A stretch of DNA of 64,000 bases, from the NCBI GenBank assembly GCA_023374025.1, contig SIJG01000065.1, positions 605,496 through 669,495 on the forward strand. The letters run 5' to 3'. How positions within the stretch are numbered: the first letter of the stretch is position 1; each line of letters opens with the position of its first letter. The DNA is from Heterodera schachtii (Eukaryota > Nematoda > Chromadorea > Rhabditida > Heteroderidae). Both the position numbers and the translations under genes were made by a program. Below, piece by piece: positions 13,201 to 24,249 of this stretch. The notes under the pieces were generated by a model. That model had not been told where the DNA came from, did no database searches, and saw only the letters and a program-made list of their open reading frames with translations.

Positions 13201-16200
13201 ATTCTAACAATAAGTAGTTTTAAAAATAACAAAATGAAATTACAGAGGACAACAAAACCTCGCCGATTCCCGAACATTTCTCGTCGCTTTGAAGCGGCCA
13301 AACTCGAGAAACTGCTCGGCGTTCGAAATTGGTCAGAAAGTGTGGAACGAAGAGAGTCAATCCAACAGAAGAGAAGCTGGCAAAGAGCTTGACGAAGCAA
13401 CGGATTTGAAGAAGAGGCAGCCGATGGGTCGAAATAAGGCTAAAACATTGATAAACAATGTTAATTGTTTGGTATGGCATCAAACAGAATCACCGTCAAG
13501 TGATCGGGGGAATGGCTGCTGGAAGTGCTATTTGTACGCCCTGAAGAGGAGGTGGAGGGCCTCCGATGGCCAAATTCATCTGCAAATTGTCCATGTCCTC
13601 CGTCCTTCCACAAAGCAATGATACATAACCATACAAACTCTTCACAAGACGAATAGGAAAATGGGTCACTGAATTGAAAATGGCAAAAATAAAAGAAAAC
13701 GCTAAACGATCGATTGCTCACTCGTAAGGGACGAGACTGTTCAGAATGGACTGAGCAAACGAAAGCCAACAATCCAACAGAGAAACCAATTCGAATTCGC
13801 GCTGAGTGGAGAGACTGCAAAGCGAGCGCAGAACATTTGCCATGGAATCGACCAAGCCAAGTTGGAGCATCGACTGACGGGGGGACGAATCGGTGGAGAA
13901 AACCTAAAAAAGGGACATTAAAAGGTGTAAAAAGAGACACGACACCTTTTGAAGGGTGGAACAAACGCTCCAAAAAAGAGTCGGATGCTCAACAGACTCT
14001 TCGAGAAGGGCGAAAAGAGCGGAAAAGGAAGCGATTTTGAAAGGGTCGAAGACCAACTTCTCAAGATGAGCAATGTCAAGACTAATTTGGAAAATAAGCA
14101 AAACTCAAAAGAAATGAACGAACCCATTCTTCAAAAGAATGTGTTCTCCACAGGTCATGGAGAAAAGCGCATCACCAATGGAAAAGTCCATCGAAGTCCC
14201 ACGCATTTCACGGCAAAGCAACAAAAAGCCATGGGAATTTACGAAAGTTTGGCGAAATGACGCGGACGAACGGAGCTAAATGGGAAAGAAAATTGGTAAA
14301 ACATTTGGCATAATTAACAATTAAATGACATAAAAAGGATGAAATAATAGACATAAATGAATTCTATTTATATATATGAAAATACTTTCGGAAGCGTTTT
14401 TTTTTATATTAAATTTTCAAAAAATACGAGCACTCACGAAAACATTCTTCAAAAGAATGAACGTCAGAGAGCGGAGTTGGTGGAATCTTTGTTTTGAGAG
14501 GAGCACGAGAAGAGTCTGCCAATTGAGCACTTTGGCCTCCAAATGGGCAATTGTTTGGTCATCGCAGTTCAAAATGATTTCGCACATCAAACGAAGAAGT
14601 CGAACACGGACCTAAAGCAAAGGCATTAAAAGGGAATTTGTGCTAATTGAATGTAAGTGAAGGACATGGACAAGCCAATGCTCCTTGGGACCGATGTTCA
14701 ATTGCTGCTGCTGATGCACTTCACTAATGTCTTTGTCTTCACGGAATTGGTCACTTCCACTTTTCTCAACTGAACAAATGGGTTTTTAACCGAAGCAATT
14801 AACCAAAGCACCTTTTGGCCGTGGATTTGTCAGTTTTTGAGTTGTGCATGACGTCTTCAACAGTTCATGTGTATCAAAATGACCTTCTGTACTTAATTCT
14901 GTCCTTAAATTTGGGTTTTTCGACCTTTATATTTAGGTACCCAACTTCTCTTCCTCCAGTAAATTCAAATGTTGTCTGCCTTTTTTATTGTCGCAAGTTT
15001 CGAAGCAAAGATTTTGATTTAGCGCAATCACAGAACCATTTAATTCGATCCATAAATTATTAATCACATCTGAAAAGCATTGATTAATAATTCTTGGCCA
15101 GTTCTTCTGACCTCTCCCATGTTTTTGGAGCAGTTTTTCAAGAAAATCAGCAAGTTCCGATTTGTATTCCTCCCCGATCAGCTGCTGTTCACGGCTAATC
15201 AGAGTCGAAGACTGTTCGAAATCATCGCCATTATTTAGCCAAGCACTTCTGCTTTCATTAGGCTCAATTGATGTATCCAAATAAGCTTCTTTGGCGGGAT
15301 GCGAAAGCAAAAGAAAGTGCCATAATTGAATTATTTCCTGAAAATGTTTGATTGTTTTTCTGAGTGATTTTGAGTCGTTAACTTCTGAATTATATTCGCA
15401 ATCCATTCCCCCAATTAATTGGTGAATAATTCGACAGATGTCATCTGCTAATTCAGCACTTTGCGCTTTGCTGTGTTTTCGAACGGCGGATGGCTTTTTT
15501 CTGCAACGGAGTGAACCGATAGAGGAAGGCAATTGGAATTGGTGACTGTTCGTCAACATATCCAACAGACTCTGACAATGAAATGAAAAATTATAATAGA
15601 AATCAATTTACCGTATTTATTGTAATAGAGCCCCAGGGGCTCTATTTTTCAACCCCCTCAAAAGGGGGGCTTTATTTCAGAGGGAGGCTATAATTCAGGG
15701 GGGGGGCTATAATTCAATAAATACGGTAATATATTAAAAAAGAAGGGCGATTTTATAGTCCCACCCCATGAGAAACCTATGGCTTGAAAATGCCTTGGTT
15801 TGTGTGAAACTTACGAAAATAAAATCATGCAAAAAATTGATTCTTTGCAGCTGATTCAAATTGAATCGTCGAATTTTCTCCTTATTACATTTTCCGTTCT
15901 TTGTATCAAAAGCCATCGAAAATGACAAGCAATTGGCGAGGATTTGCACTAAATGTACCCACAAAGTGAAGTTTTTGCCTTTCCTGTAAGAAATTGCATT
16001 GAATCTTTTGGTGTCATTGACTGACCAAATGTCGGTGTAACGAATGAGCGCTTGGACAAATTCGGGTTCCTGAACAACCGATTGATCAGTCGACCCAATT
16101 TCGGAGTGATCATTTCTCAAAATATCGGAGAAGATGAAGCAAACGATTTCCTAGGTTAAAATCAGGATATAATTAAAACAACAAAAAAAAACAAGCAGCA

Positions 16201-19200
16201 AAATTCAACACCTGAAAAATCGGCTCGTCCAAATGCGCTGTCCGTGACGCTAAACAACGGGCCAACAAAAAAGGGCCAAACCGACAGACATCCGTCGCAA
16301 GTGAACTCATCGAATTTGTGCCTTCTTCTGGGCATTTCCATTGCTCGTAATAAGAAGAGTCGCGACGGAGGATTAGAAACAAAAGACGAAGGGACTCCAA
16401 TTGAGTGGGGGAAGGGCAAGAACGGTCGATTGTCTAAAAAAGAAGAAAAGGAATAAGAGTAAAGACACAGTTACTAATGACATCATCACCACCCAAAATC
16501 TTACCAAAGCGTAAAGGAAAATGAAAAGTTTCACGCCTCCGATAGTGCGAAAGGATTTGTCGAGAGTTTTGACATGATTAAGCACGATCTGAGCATTAGG
16601 AAATACAAAAGCAATGATAGAAATGGTAATTTATTGCTTTTACTTCGGATTTCCATTCGACCGGTCCAATTCGCGATTCATCGGCAATTCGATTGCTATC
16701 ACAATGACCGTCGAACATAGAGAAACTGTGCGGAAAATTGGGCCGAACAGTGAAGAGGAGGAGACGCTGAAGAAAAATATAAAAAGCTAAGAAATTGTAG
16801 AAAAAATTAAATTTGAAATAATTTGTTAGGTGTCTTGGCATTTGCAGACGATGAATTTTTGTCATAGAAATTATTAGTTTTTTTTCTTCCGAAATCATCC
16901 TTCCAAAGTTAATCAGTCCAGCGATCAAAGTTATTTCATAGGACACACACCCAATTGAAGAGCTTTCATTGGTTGAGTAATAAAAATTGGAGGATGTCAC
17001 CGGGAAGACAAATTGAATGGGATTTAAACCCTTGTGCAAAAATTGTTAATGTAAGGTGAAGATGGGTCGAAGGCACGTGTTAAAAACCGAAAGGGAATGT
17101 CCCTGCTTTTATTAACGCAACCCTTCAAAATGAGATTAATTGCTTTTAATATTGTGATTGGTCCGTAAAATAGTCGTAAATGTTGGTAGATTTACGTCAA
17201 CAAATGCGCTTTATTAGTCTTTGCTTTTGAAATTTACCTGAAGATCAGTGAGGTGTTTTTTCGGTTGGCTTATGACGCGCGAAAGATGCGCAGAAAAGGG
17301 AGAGGCAATGGAAAAACAATTGGAAAAGGAAAGATTGGTGGACGAATGATGGCACTCGGCAAAACAAAAGCAGGCGGGGCCCACAGCGAGGAGGACAAAA
17401 AGCAATTCGGGTGGAAGTATTCCTGGGAATGAATAAATACTGAATTTGTGGAGAGCCCCGACATTTGCGGCCCCAGCCAAAATCGGTTTTTGCGGCCAAC
17501 TGAACGCCAAATTATCATTTTTTTCAATTTAATTATTTAATTAAATGAAAAGATTTTAGCATTCTGTTGGCCGCAAAAATCCCATTTTAATTGCGTGGTT
17601 TTTTGAAAACTTTTTGGGGGCCAGGGGGGGGGGGGTTTGGCGGCGCCGATAGGCGCCGCCGGAATTTTTTGTAATTTTAATGCTATTTGTTAGCAGATTT
17701 TGTCTAAAAATGACCAAATTTTGAGATTTTTGGCTAATTTTTAAGGAAAAAAAAAAATAAGATTTTGGGGCCGGCGGTGCCGATAGGCGCCGCCGAAATT
17801 TTTTTTGAATTTTGTATGAATTTCGCTAAGAAAATTGTGTAAATTTTTAATTTTCCTCCTTCGTTAACGACCCCCCCCCCCCTCCACGACGGACGACGGC
17901 CCACCCGCTCCACGACGCCCCCTCCCCTCTTTTACAGCCGCCCCCCTTACGACGAACGAGGGGGGGGGGGGTGTCCGAGGCCTCTTACGACGAGGGGGGG
18001 GGGGGGGGGGTGTCTCGAGACACCCCTTGTATATGTATGTTTTAATTTGGGCCACAAATATCGGAAAATGGCCCTAATGAAATGGGCCGCAAATGTAGGG
18101 ACACGATTTGGGGAGGAGTTATACCATCGAAGCCAAAGACGGTGGAAAGTTCGTAAATTTCGTGACAAGGATTATTCTGGTCGGATTCAGTGCACGACAT
18201 TGAGCCAAAGGCAATTCCAACGCTTCCGGCAAAAGCCTTAAGGGGTGGCACTTCCAACTTTTTAATGGCATTGTCCACTGATAACTGAAAAGTAAAAACA
18301 ACAAAATTTAAGTTTAGGACAGAACATAAATACCAAAAATGTGCATTTTTCTTGAATTCGTAAACCGAGCGCAATATGAACAAAACGAGCATTTTGACGA
18401 AAAATTTTTTGAAAAAAGAAATCTTTGACCGTCGAACGCAAGCCAGAAGAATGGAGCCGAAAAATACTAAAAATTCAAAGTTAGTAAAACTAAAGCAGAA
18501 CTTGAAATAAGTATTAACTTGTTTACTATTTCGGAATGTCAAATTAATCACCAAAAACCAAATAAAAGCATATTAATACAAAATAAATACTTTATTCGGA
18601 GGGAGTCGGTGTCGACGAGTTCGGCAGAGATTGTGACGAGTTTATTGCCCAACGAAAGAATATGCAACGGAAAGACCGACTAAAGAAAGCACATTTAAGC
18701 CATTTCCAATGAGCAATTTGTGCGGCTTTTCTTCTGCCGGTGCTTACACTTTTGTCAATTGTTCTGACCCAACATGAAACGGTTACGCCCGACTCATTGT
18801 AAGAATTGTCCAATTTGAAAGTGGCGGCTGTGCCTTCCAATGAGAAAAGCGAATGATGGGTTGGAAGAACGGCGACGGATTCGCCAATTGCGCATTCGGT
18901 GGGGTCGGAAGACTCAAACGGAAAAACAAATGTTTTAATTTTGGATTCGCCATTTTAACAAAGAAAAGAGAAGAGCATACAGTGATTAATTTATTATAAT
19001 TTTACAGGAATTCCATCCTCTCCCCCTCCCTTACCATTATCCGATTTTGCTTCTGTGGAAACAAAAGCATTTCGCCCGGTTGAAATGGGCACTTTTCTAA
19101 CAACGACCGAAGAGATCGACAAATTGTTTGCTGAACAAACACTTCGATTAATTTGTTAATTTATTATTCATTTACCGTCATTAGAGCATCCGACATGGAA

Positions 19201-20869
19201 AGTCGAAAAAACTCGAGCAGAAACTTTGGTTGCGGGTAAAAGAGAACCAATTGTTCGGCAATGTCCAGCAGTGCGGTTACGGTAAGTTGGGAAGCATTCA
19301 ATGGACGATGTAAAGTCAAAATTATTGTGAAAACATTTGGGATAAGCTGAATAGAAAGTTTAATTTAAAATAAAATTGAAACAGCAAAAAATAAAAAATA
19401 AACCTTTTCAAGACGAACGGAGGTAAAAAAGTTGAAAGGCGTGAAACAGGAGGAAACGGAACGAAGGCCAAGTTCCAATTGGTCGTTCAGTGATTCCAAC
19501 GAAAGGCAAAAAAATTTGAGCCGTTCAATTAAAAATAGCTGAAATTAGAGAAACCAATTGCCAATGATTAAATGCGAATCTCTCTTCATTGAATTAGTGA
19601 CCAGGGCTGCCAACTCTGCTGATTTATCAGCATTTTGCTGCTTTCAATGGGTCAATGCTGGTTTTTTGAGATGCTGATTTTTTGGAAAATCCTTAAAATG
19701 GCCATTTTTATGTAAAACTGCTACCAAATCAGCTGGCAGCCCTGATAAGACATTCAAAGGAACTAAACTGGGCAATTACAATACCTGCAACACTCCTAAA
19801 CTGGGAGGTGTCCGTTGCGTTGTATTCACTGCTTTCTCTTTATTTTGCTCCGTTTTGTTCGGCACTTTCTCCTCATTTTTCAGACTAGTGTTCTCCTCCC
19901 TCAGCAACCTCTTCACTGATATTTTCCTCATTTTCGGCAATGTTTTGCACTGTTTCTTCGTTGTTTTTCTGTGAATTTTCAATGTCCGTTCCAAAATGGG
20001 TTTTTACGATAGAAAATGAATGACTCACGGGTTGAAAAGAAGAGGAAATTTGGGTGGAGCAGGCGAAGAACAAATCCCTCAAAAGTACCAAATGCACATT
20101 AGGGTCACTGCCAGAACTGAGCATTCGCTGGAAGTTTTCGTGGAGAATGCGAAGTTTTATCTAAGAATAAATGCAAATTGTTTGAATCCATTTACTATTT
20201 TTGGCTATAAAACAACCGCATTTCCTTTGATCAGAATGACGATTAGACAGGAGAGCAATTGGGCCACTTTATTCACTTCTTTCGCTTGGCGTGCCATTGT
20301 CGCCGTTTGCAAAAAATCAACACAAACAACGACCAAAGAAACGCAATCGGCAAAAACCCTTTTAGAATGTGCAGAAAATTCTGAAAAGAATTTTTGAGCC
20401 AAACACTCGCACAAACCGACCGACAATTGACTGCAACTCTCTAAACATGACGAAATAACTGTGGAGACTGCCAAAAACATTGTCTGCGGATTGGCCTAAT
20501 AACACCCAAATGTCAGTGAGGGCTGAGCGAAAGATTGGCGAATAATTGTCAAGCAAAAGAGCCATCAATTGGTGGAACTAAAAGCCAATCACAGAAATGG
20601 AGAGAAATTCAGAAACGAAGAGAATAAATATTTCTGTTTGAAGAATGGACCTGGTCATTGTCGGAAGCACGAAGAAGTAACAAACAAAAATTGAAAAAGG
20701 GACCCTGCAAAACAATGTTTTGGATGACTGAGCTGATGTTGGACGAAATTGTAGCAAATAATTTGTCAAATTGGCTTTTGTTGATTGGAGAAGTCAATTG
20801 GAGTGCTAATTGCTCCAATTCTTTGATAAATTCGTTTACATTCGTAGTCGAAATTACTCCCAATTCCAT
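7292..20869 (-). CDS. lyst-1: LYST-type BEACH-domain protein, lysosomal trafficking regulator
   Basis: This very large minus-strand gene encodes a BEACH protein of the Chediak-Higashi (LYST) group, which controls size and fusion of lysosomes and related organelles. The N-terminus is [18 protein letters not shown] at 20869, with an acceptor-like TTTCTTTCAG about 20 bp upstream. Long helical repeat-type exons follow. A concanavalin-like lectin fold is split over exons at about 18592-18840 (VTVSCWVRT), 18125-18297 and 17245-17499 ([17 protein letters not shown]). A PH-like exon lies near 10600-10790. The BEACH domain at about 9130-10480 contains [54 protein letters not shown] and [21 protein letters not shown]40 repeats fill 7292-8650. 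The TTWRLSS and ELIPEFF wording is closer to LYST than to neurobeachin or WDFY3. The total exon count was not established, and many middle exons have no recognisable domain. Confidence 0.88.
15608..15729. mobile_element. 122-bp MITE-like element with perfect 15-bp terminal inverted repeats
   Basis: TTACCGTATTTATTG at 15608-15622 is repeated as its exact reverse complement at 15715-15729. The inverted repeat extends imperfectly inward (TAATAGAGCCCC against GGGGGGCTATAA). The interior is C/G-run rich with two GAGGCTATAATTCAG-like copies. It has no coding capacity and lies in a lyst-1 intron. The outermost TTA/TAA may be target-site duplication rather than element sequence. Confidence 0.75.
17500..18124. 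repeat. lyst-1 intron filled with GC-rich palindromic repeats and poly(G)/poly(C) runs
   Basis: This 625-bp intron interrupts the lectin-fold exons. It holds two copies of a GGCGGYGCCGATAGGCGCCGCC palindrome (17639-17662 and 17773-17794). It also holds several poly(C) or poly(G) runs of ten or more bases, and a perfect 16-bp palindrome GGTGTCTCGAGACACC near 18010. The donor is at 18124/18123 and the acceptor CAG at 17500-17502 on the minus strand. The content suggests inserted repeat elements rather than unique sequence. Confidence 0.65.
19602..19744. mobile_element. 143-bp MITE-like element with 11-bp terminal inverted repeats
   Basis: CAGGGCTGCCA at 19602-19612 and its exact complement TGGCAGCCCTG at 19734-19744 bound a non-coding sequence. 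The interior has further inverted pieces (CTGCTGATTTATCAGCA and AATCAGCTGG). It lies in a lyst-1 intron. CAGGG termini recall several non-autonomous DNA transposons, but no clear target duplication was found and the superfamily is not assigned. Confidence 0.65.
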
Positions 20870-22663
20870 TTTTGGGAATTAACAGTTATCTGAAAGAAAA
20901 ACCTTATGAATACCTAACAGCACTGCAAATATGCAAAACCGATAAAAAAGCGAATGCGAGAGAAAAATGGGAATTTGCACCAATTGAAAAACTTGATTTA
21001 AAACAGAAAACTGTTATTCATTAAAATATAATTTTTAAACACTCCTCCGTTTGAATTAAATGTTAATTAGGGATTAGGGATTAGGCAAATGCCTAAAATT
21101 TCTGCGCACTTTGAAGCACGAAAACCCAGTTTTCCGCTTACCTAGTTTGGATTTTCTACGAAAAACTTTTATAGCCTTATTTTTGCCTATTTCGGAATTT
21201 TTGTGCTTAATGCCTAGGCGCTATTTTTTGTGCCTATTTCGACATTTTGGTGCCTATTTTCAGGATTTTCGGAAAATAATTAAAAATGCAATAAAAACGA
21301 AAGAAAATAAAAAATTTAGAAAGACACCCACTTAGAAATGAAAAAATTTTCTCAAATTCATCACTTAAAATTTATTTACCTTTTCTTATAAGAAAATTTT
21401 CATAATATTTAAATGCGTGTCCCGATCACTACTATTAAGGAGTGATAGGACCAAGTTCCTACTTTTTTGACCAGCACCAAAAGTTAGCTTATTAGGAATT
21501 TTCTCAGAATTTTTTCTCCACATAAAATTGAATTATTGTAGAATAAATGTTTTGTCCCAAGTCTTTTGCACCACTGAAAATGAGGCAGGGTTGATTGGTC
21601 CCGTCTTAATTGGTTACTGTACAGACTTCGTTACTGTGTGTCCTGGACTCTGGGAGACCTGTGTTATGAAAAAGTCTAAAAGTGCAAAAAAAAAAAAAAT
21701 CATAAAAATCCCAAAAATAGAAAAAAGTCAAAATAAAAATGTATGAATAAAAATACATGTTAGAAGCTTAAAATAAAACCGTTCATTTCAAAGCTATTTT
21801 GAGTCAGCAGAAATAACAAAATTGAAAAAAAAAATACTTTTTCCCTTATTTAAATGCCATTTCATGTGGTGTTTGTTAACAATGAGTCGGATCGGGGTTC
21901 GGTAGTTAAAATTTCTTATCTTGATTTTCGTAAAAATTCTCGCACATCTTTACCGGTTAGGTGCTATGACGAAGCGAAAAAAGAATGAATGTGAAGGTTC
22001 TGAAGTGAAGTGCCGTTTCTCAATTAAATTTAATTATTTTAGTATATTGATTGATAAATTTAATATCACTAACTGAATTATTTTATTCTTTAATATTCGA
22101 TATTGTAAAAACATAATGGGTAAAGCCCGGGGGGCATGTGAATTATTGAAGTTTCACCCGGGGTAAAAATCTGGTGGATCCGGAAAAGTTCCTGAATACG
22201 GATTCTGAGCCCTGAAATCTAACTAATTAAATTTGATTATTCGAACTGAAACGGCCCTTCCCCCCGAAACCCGCTCATCCATACTTTTTACAACTCTTCG
22301 CCCATACTTTTTTCTTTGGTTTGAAAACCGAGCTATAAAACAAAAAAAGAAAAGTCCCATCTTCCGATCAATTCTTAATTTGACATTTAATCCGCTGAGT
22401 TGAACTAGTTTTGTGCATTTTAAAACCAAAGATTGTTCGGGACCTCGCCTTGTTTGCTATTGCGGGCGGAAGATATTGCAAATGAAATGGCCGATCATTG
22501 GCCTGTTACACTCATTTCGTTTTGTGTTGGGCGGCCAATCGCGCAATTCTCTCGAAGAATCGTTGTTCGTCGGTCTTCGCTCGTCCCCCCCCCCCCGCCC
22601 CGCCCTTTAAAAGGGCCTCCCGCAAAACTTCGCCGGCAATTGAACCACAAAATTTCTCCCAAA
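20870..22663. other. Intergenic region between lyst-1 and the Gly/Cys-rich peptide gene
   Basis: This 1.8-kb AT-rich region holds both divergent promoters. At 21068-21086 there are three TTAGGGA-like tandem units followed by a TTAGGCAAATGCCTAA palindrome. From 21170 to 21260 a GTGCCTATTT-like word recurs. A poly(C) run lies at about 22586-22596, before the downstream gene. Open frames are short and composition-driven. Confidence 0.4.
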
Positions 22664-23478
22664 ATGCGCACGTCCCTTTTGATCGCCCTCAGCCTTTTCT
22701 CTTTGATCACTTTGCTGTTCATTGTCAGCTTCAGTGAAGCGGACATCGAAGTGGACAGGTAAAGAAAAGAATGAATGCATAAACCAATGGCAAACGCAAA
22801 CGGTGGTGTACCATGATAATTTTTGGTGTCCATTCAGTTTGATGCCACGAACGAAAAGACAATGTGAGTGAAAGGAGGGAAATGGGAATTACAAAGGCAT
22901 TTCATTAATTACATAATAATTAAACTGATTATTTCATTTATTATCAGTCCTTTTACTTTTAATTGTCCGAATCAAAATTTACCATGAAGAACAGATTTTA
23001 ATTGTTTAATTAAAAGAGTTTTCTGCCAAGATCAAATGGGACCGGGCACAAATCGGACGATTTTCCATAACATTCATTTTTAGTCAGACTACCAATAAAT
23101 TAGATCGGAAAAATTAAAGTGAATGATGACACCCACCCAGCAAAATTGCCATGAACTGAGTCCATTCTCACTCACATTGATTGTTTTATAGGCTGTGAAG
23201 GATGTGGCTATAGTGGCGGATACGGTGGCTATGGAAACTACGGTGGTGGACAATGTAAGAAAGATTATAATGTAAATCAAGTTGACTAACCCCGCACGTG
23301 TTCCTAATTATCAACGAATTTTAAAGGCTGTGATGCTTGCGGTCAGTGCGGCAGCGGGGGGTACGGTAGCGGGGCGATTATAATCACTACCGGAGGTGGT
23401 GGATACGGATATGGTGGTTACGGTGACGGATACTGTTACAGTTGCGGTGGTGGAGGATGCTACGGATGCTGTGGTTGA
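22664..23478 (+). CDS. Secreted Gly/Cys/Tyr-rich peptide precursor
   Basis: Four small exons (22664-22758, 22838-22863, 23192-23254, 23327-23478) splice in frame to a 111-residue protein. Residues 1 to about 25 (MRTSLLIALSLFSLITLLF and on) form a signal peptide. A short acidic spacer leads to PRTKRQ, a furin-type RxKR site. The mature part is two related modules, each opening with a double Cys: CCEGCGYSGGYGGYGNYGG, and CCDACGQCGSGGYGSG followed by more GGYGYGG and CYSCGGGGCYGCCG. Module boundaries coincide with introns in the same phase (after the first base of Cys), so the modules look like exon duplications. The composition recalls nematode YGGYG antimicrobial neuropeptide-like and caenacin peptides, but those lack this cysteine load. 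It could also be a cuticle or gland secretion. No family is claimed. Confidence 0.75.
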
Positions 23479-24249
23479 GAATGACTCGAAGGCACATCAA
23501 TTATATAATGTTCTTTTGTGCTTTTATTTTATTTCACCAATTACATATAAAAAGAGCTCCCGCGGGTTTGCGGGTCGCTTTGATCAAATTCTTCATTTTA
23601 TTTACATTCTTTTTTTCTGATGATTTAATTTTAAGAAAATTTAAATAATTTTTATTTATTTTAATTGCATTTTTTCGCAATGGTTCCATTTGCGAGCCAG
23701 AAATCGCTGAAAATGTTAAAATGTGTTGTATAATTATAAGAACAGCCAATTTTTCGACAAAAAACTGAAGACTATAACTTGTATCATATAATATTTTGAA
23801 AAATTCATGTTAATATTTATCTTTTTACTCTAATCAAAAAAGTCAATTGCACCACCGTGATCAGATCACTCCTTCAAAAAGTGATCGGGAGTGATCAGAA
23901 TTTCAGCACGCCAGGGGACTTTGATCTGCTCTACCAATTGTCAAACGTAATAAAACTGAACCCAATTAACATGAAGTTCACGCACATAGCGTCCCAAATG
24001 AGCTCCTGTAATAAAGAGATTTGCACGTGTGGCGAAGTGGTTTTTGTAAGATAGTAAAAGGACAAAGGGCGGCGGAGGTTCGACTTCGTTGCGCATCATG
24101 AATAATTTTATTTATTTTTTTTGTCAAAAAAATCAAAAAGCCTAAAGTGCAATCGAGCCTAAAGTTTGAGCATGATCTTTCAAGTTAATTACCTGACATA
24201 ATTTTACATTTTTAATTCTTATTCGTTATTAAATTTTTCATCATTGCGA
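23479..24249. other. Intergenic region upstream of the E2F gene
   Basis: About 770 bp of AT-rich sequence. Around 23860-23900 a cluster of GTGATC and GATCAC words forms a possible hairpin of the type GATCACTCC...GGGAGTGATC. No coding exon or RNA gene was recognised. Confidence 0.35.

Noticed and set aside
13114..14260. Several basic plus-strand frames
   Set aside because: They lie opposite hydrophobic-to-mixed minus-strand exons of lyst-1 and are antisense shadows (Lys/Arg/Ser-rich, no domains).
21068..21097. Telomere-like TTAGGGA/TTAGGC words
   Set aside because: Only three units and one palindrome; too short to be an interstitial telomere array.
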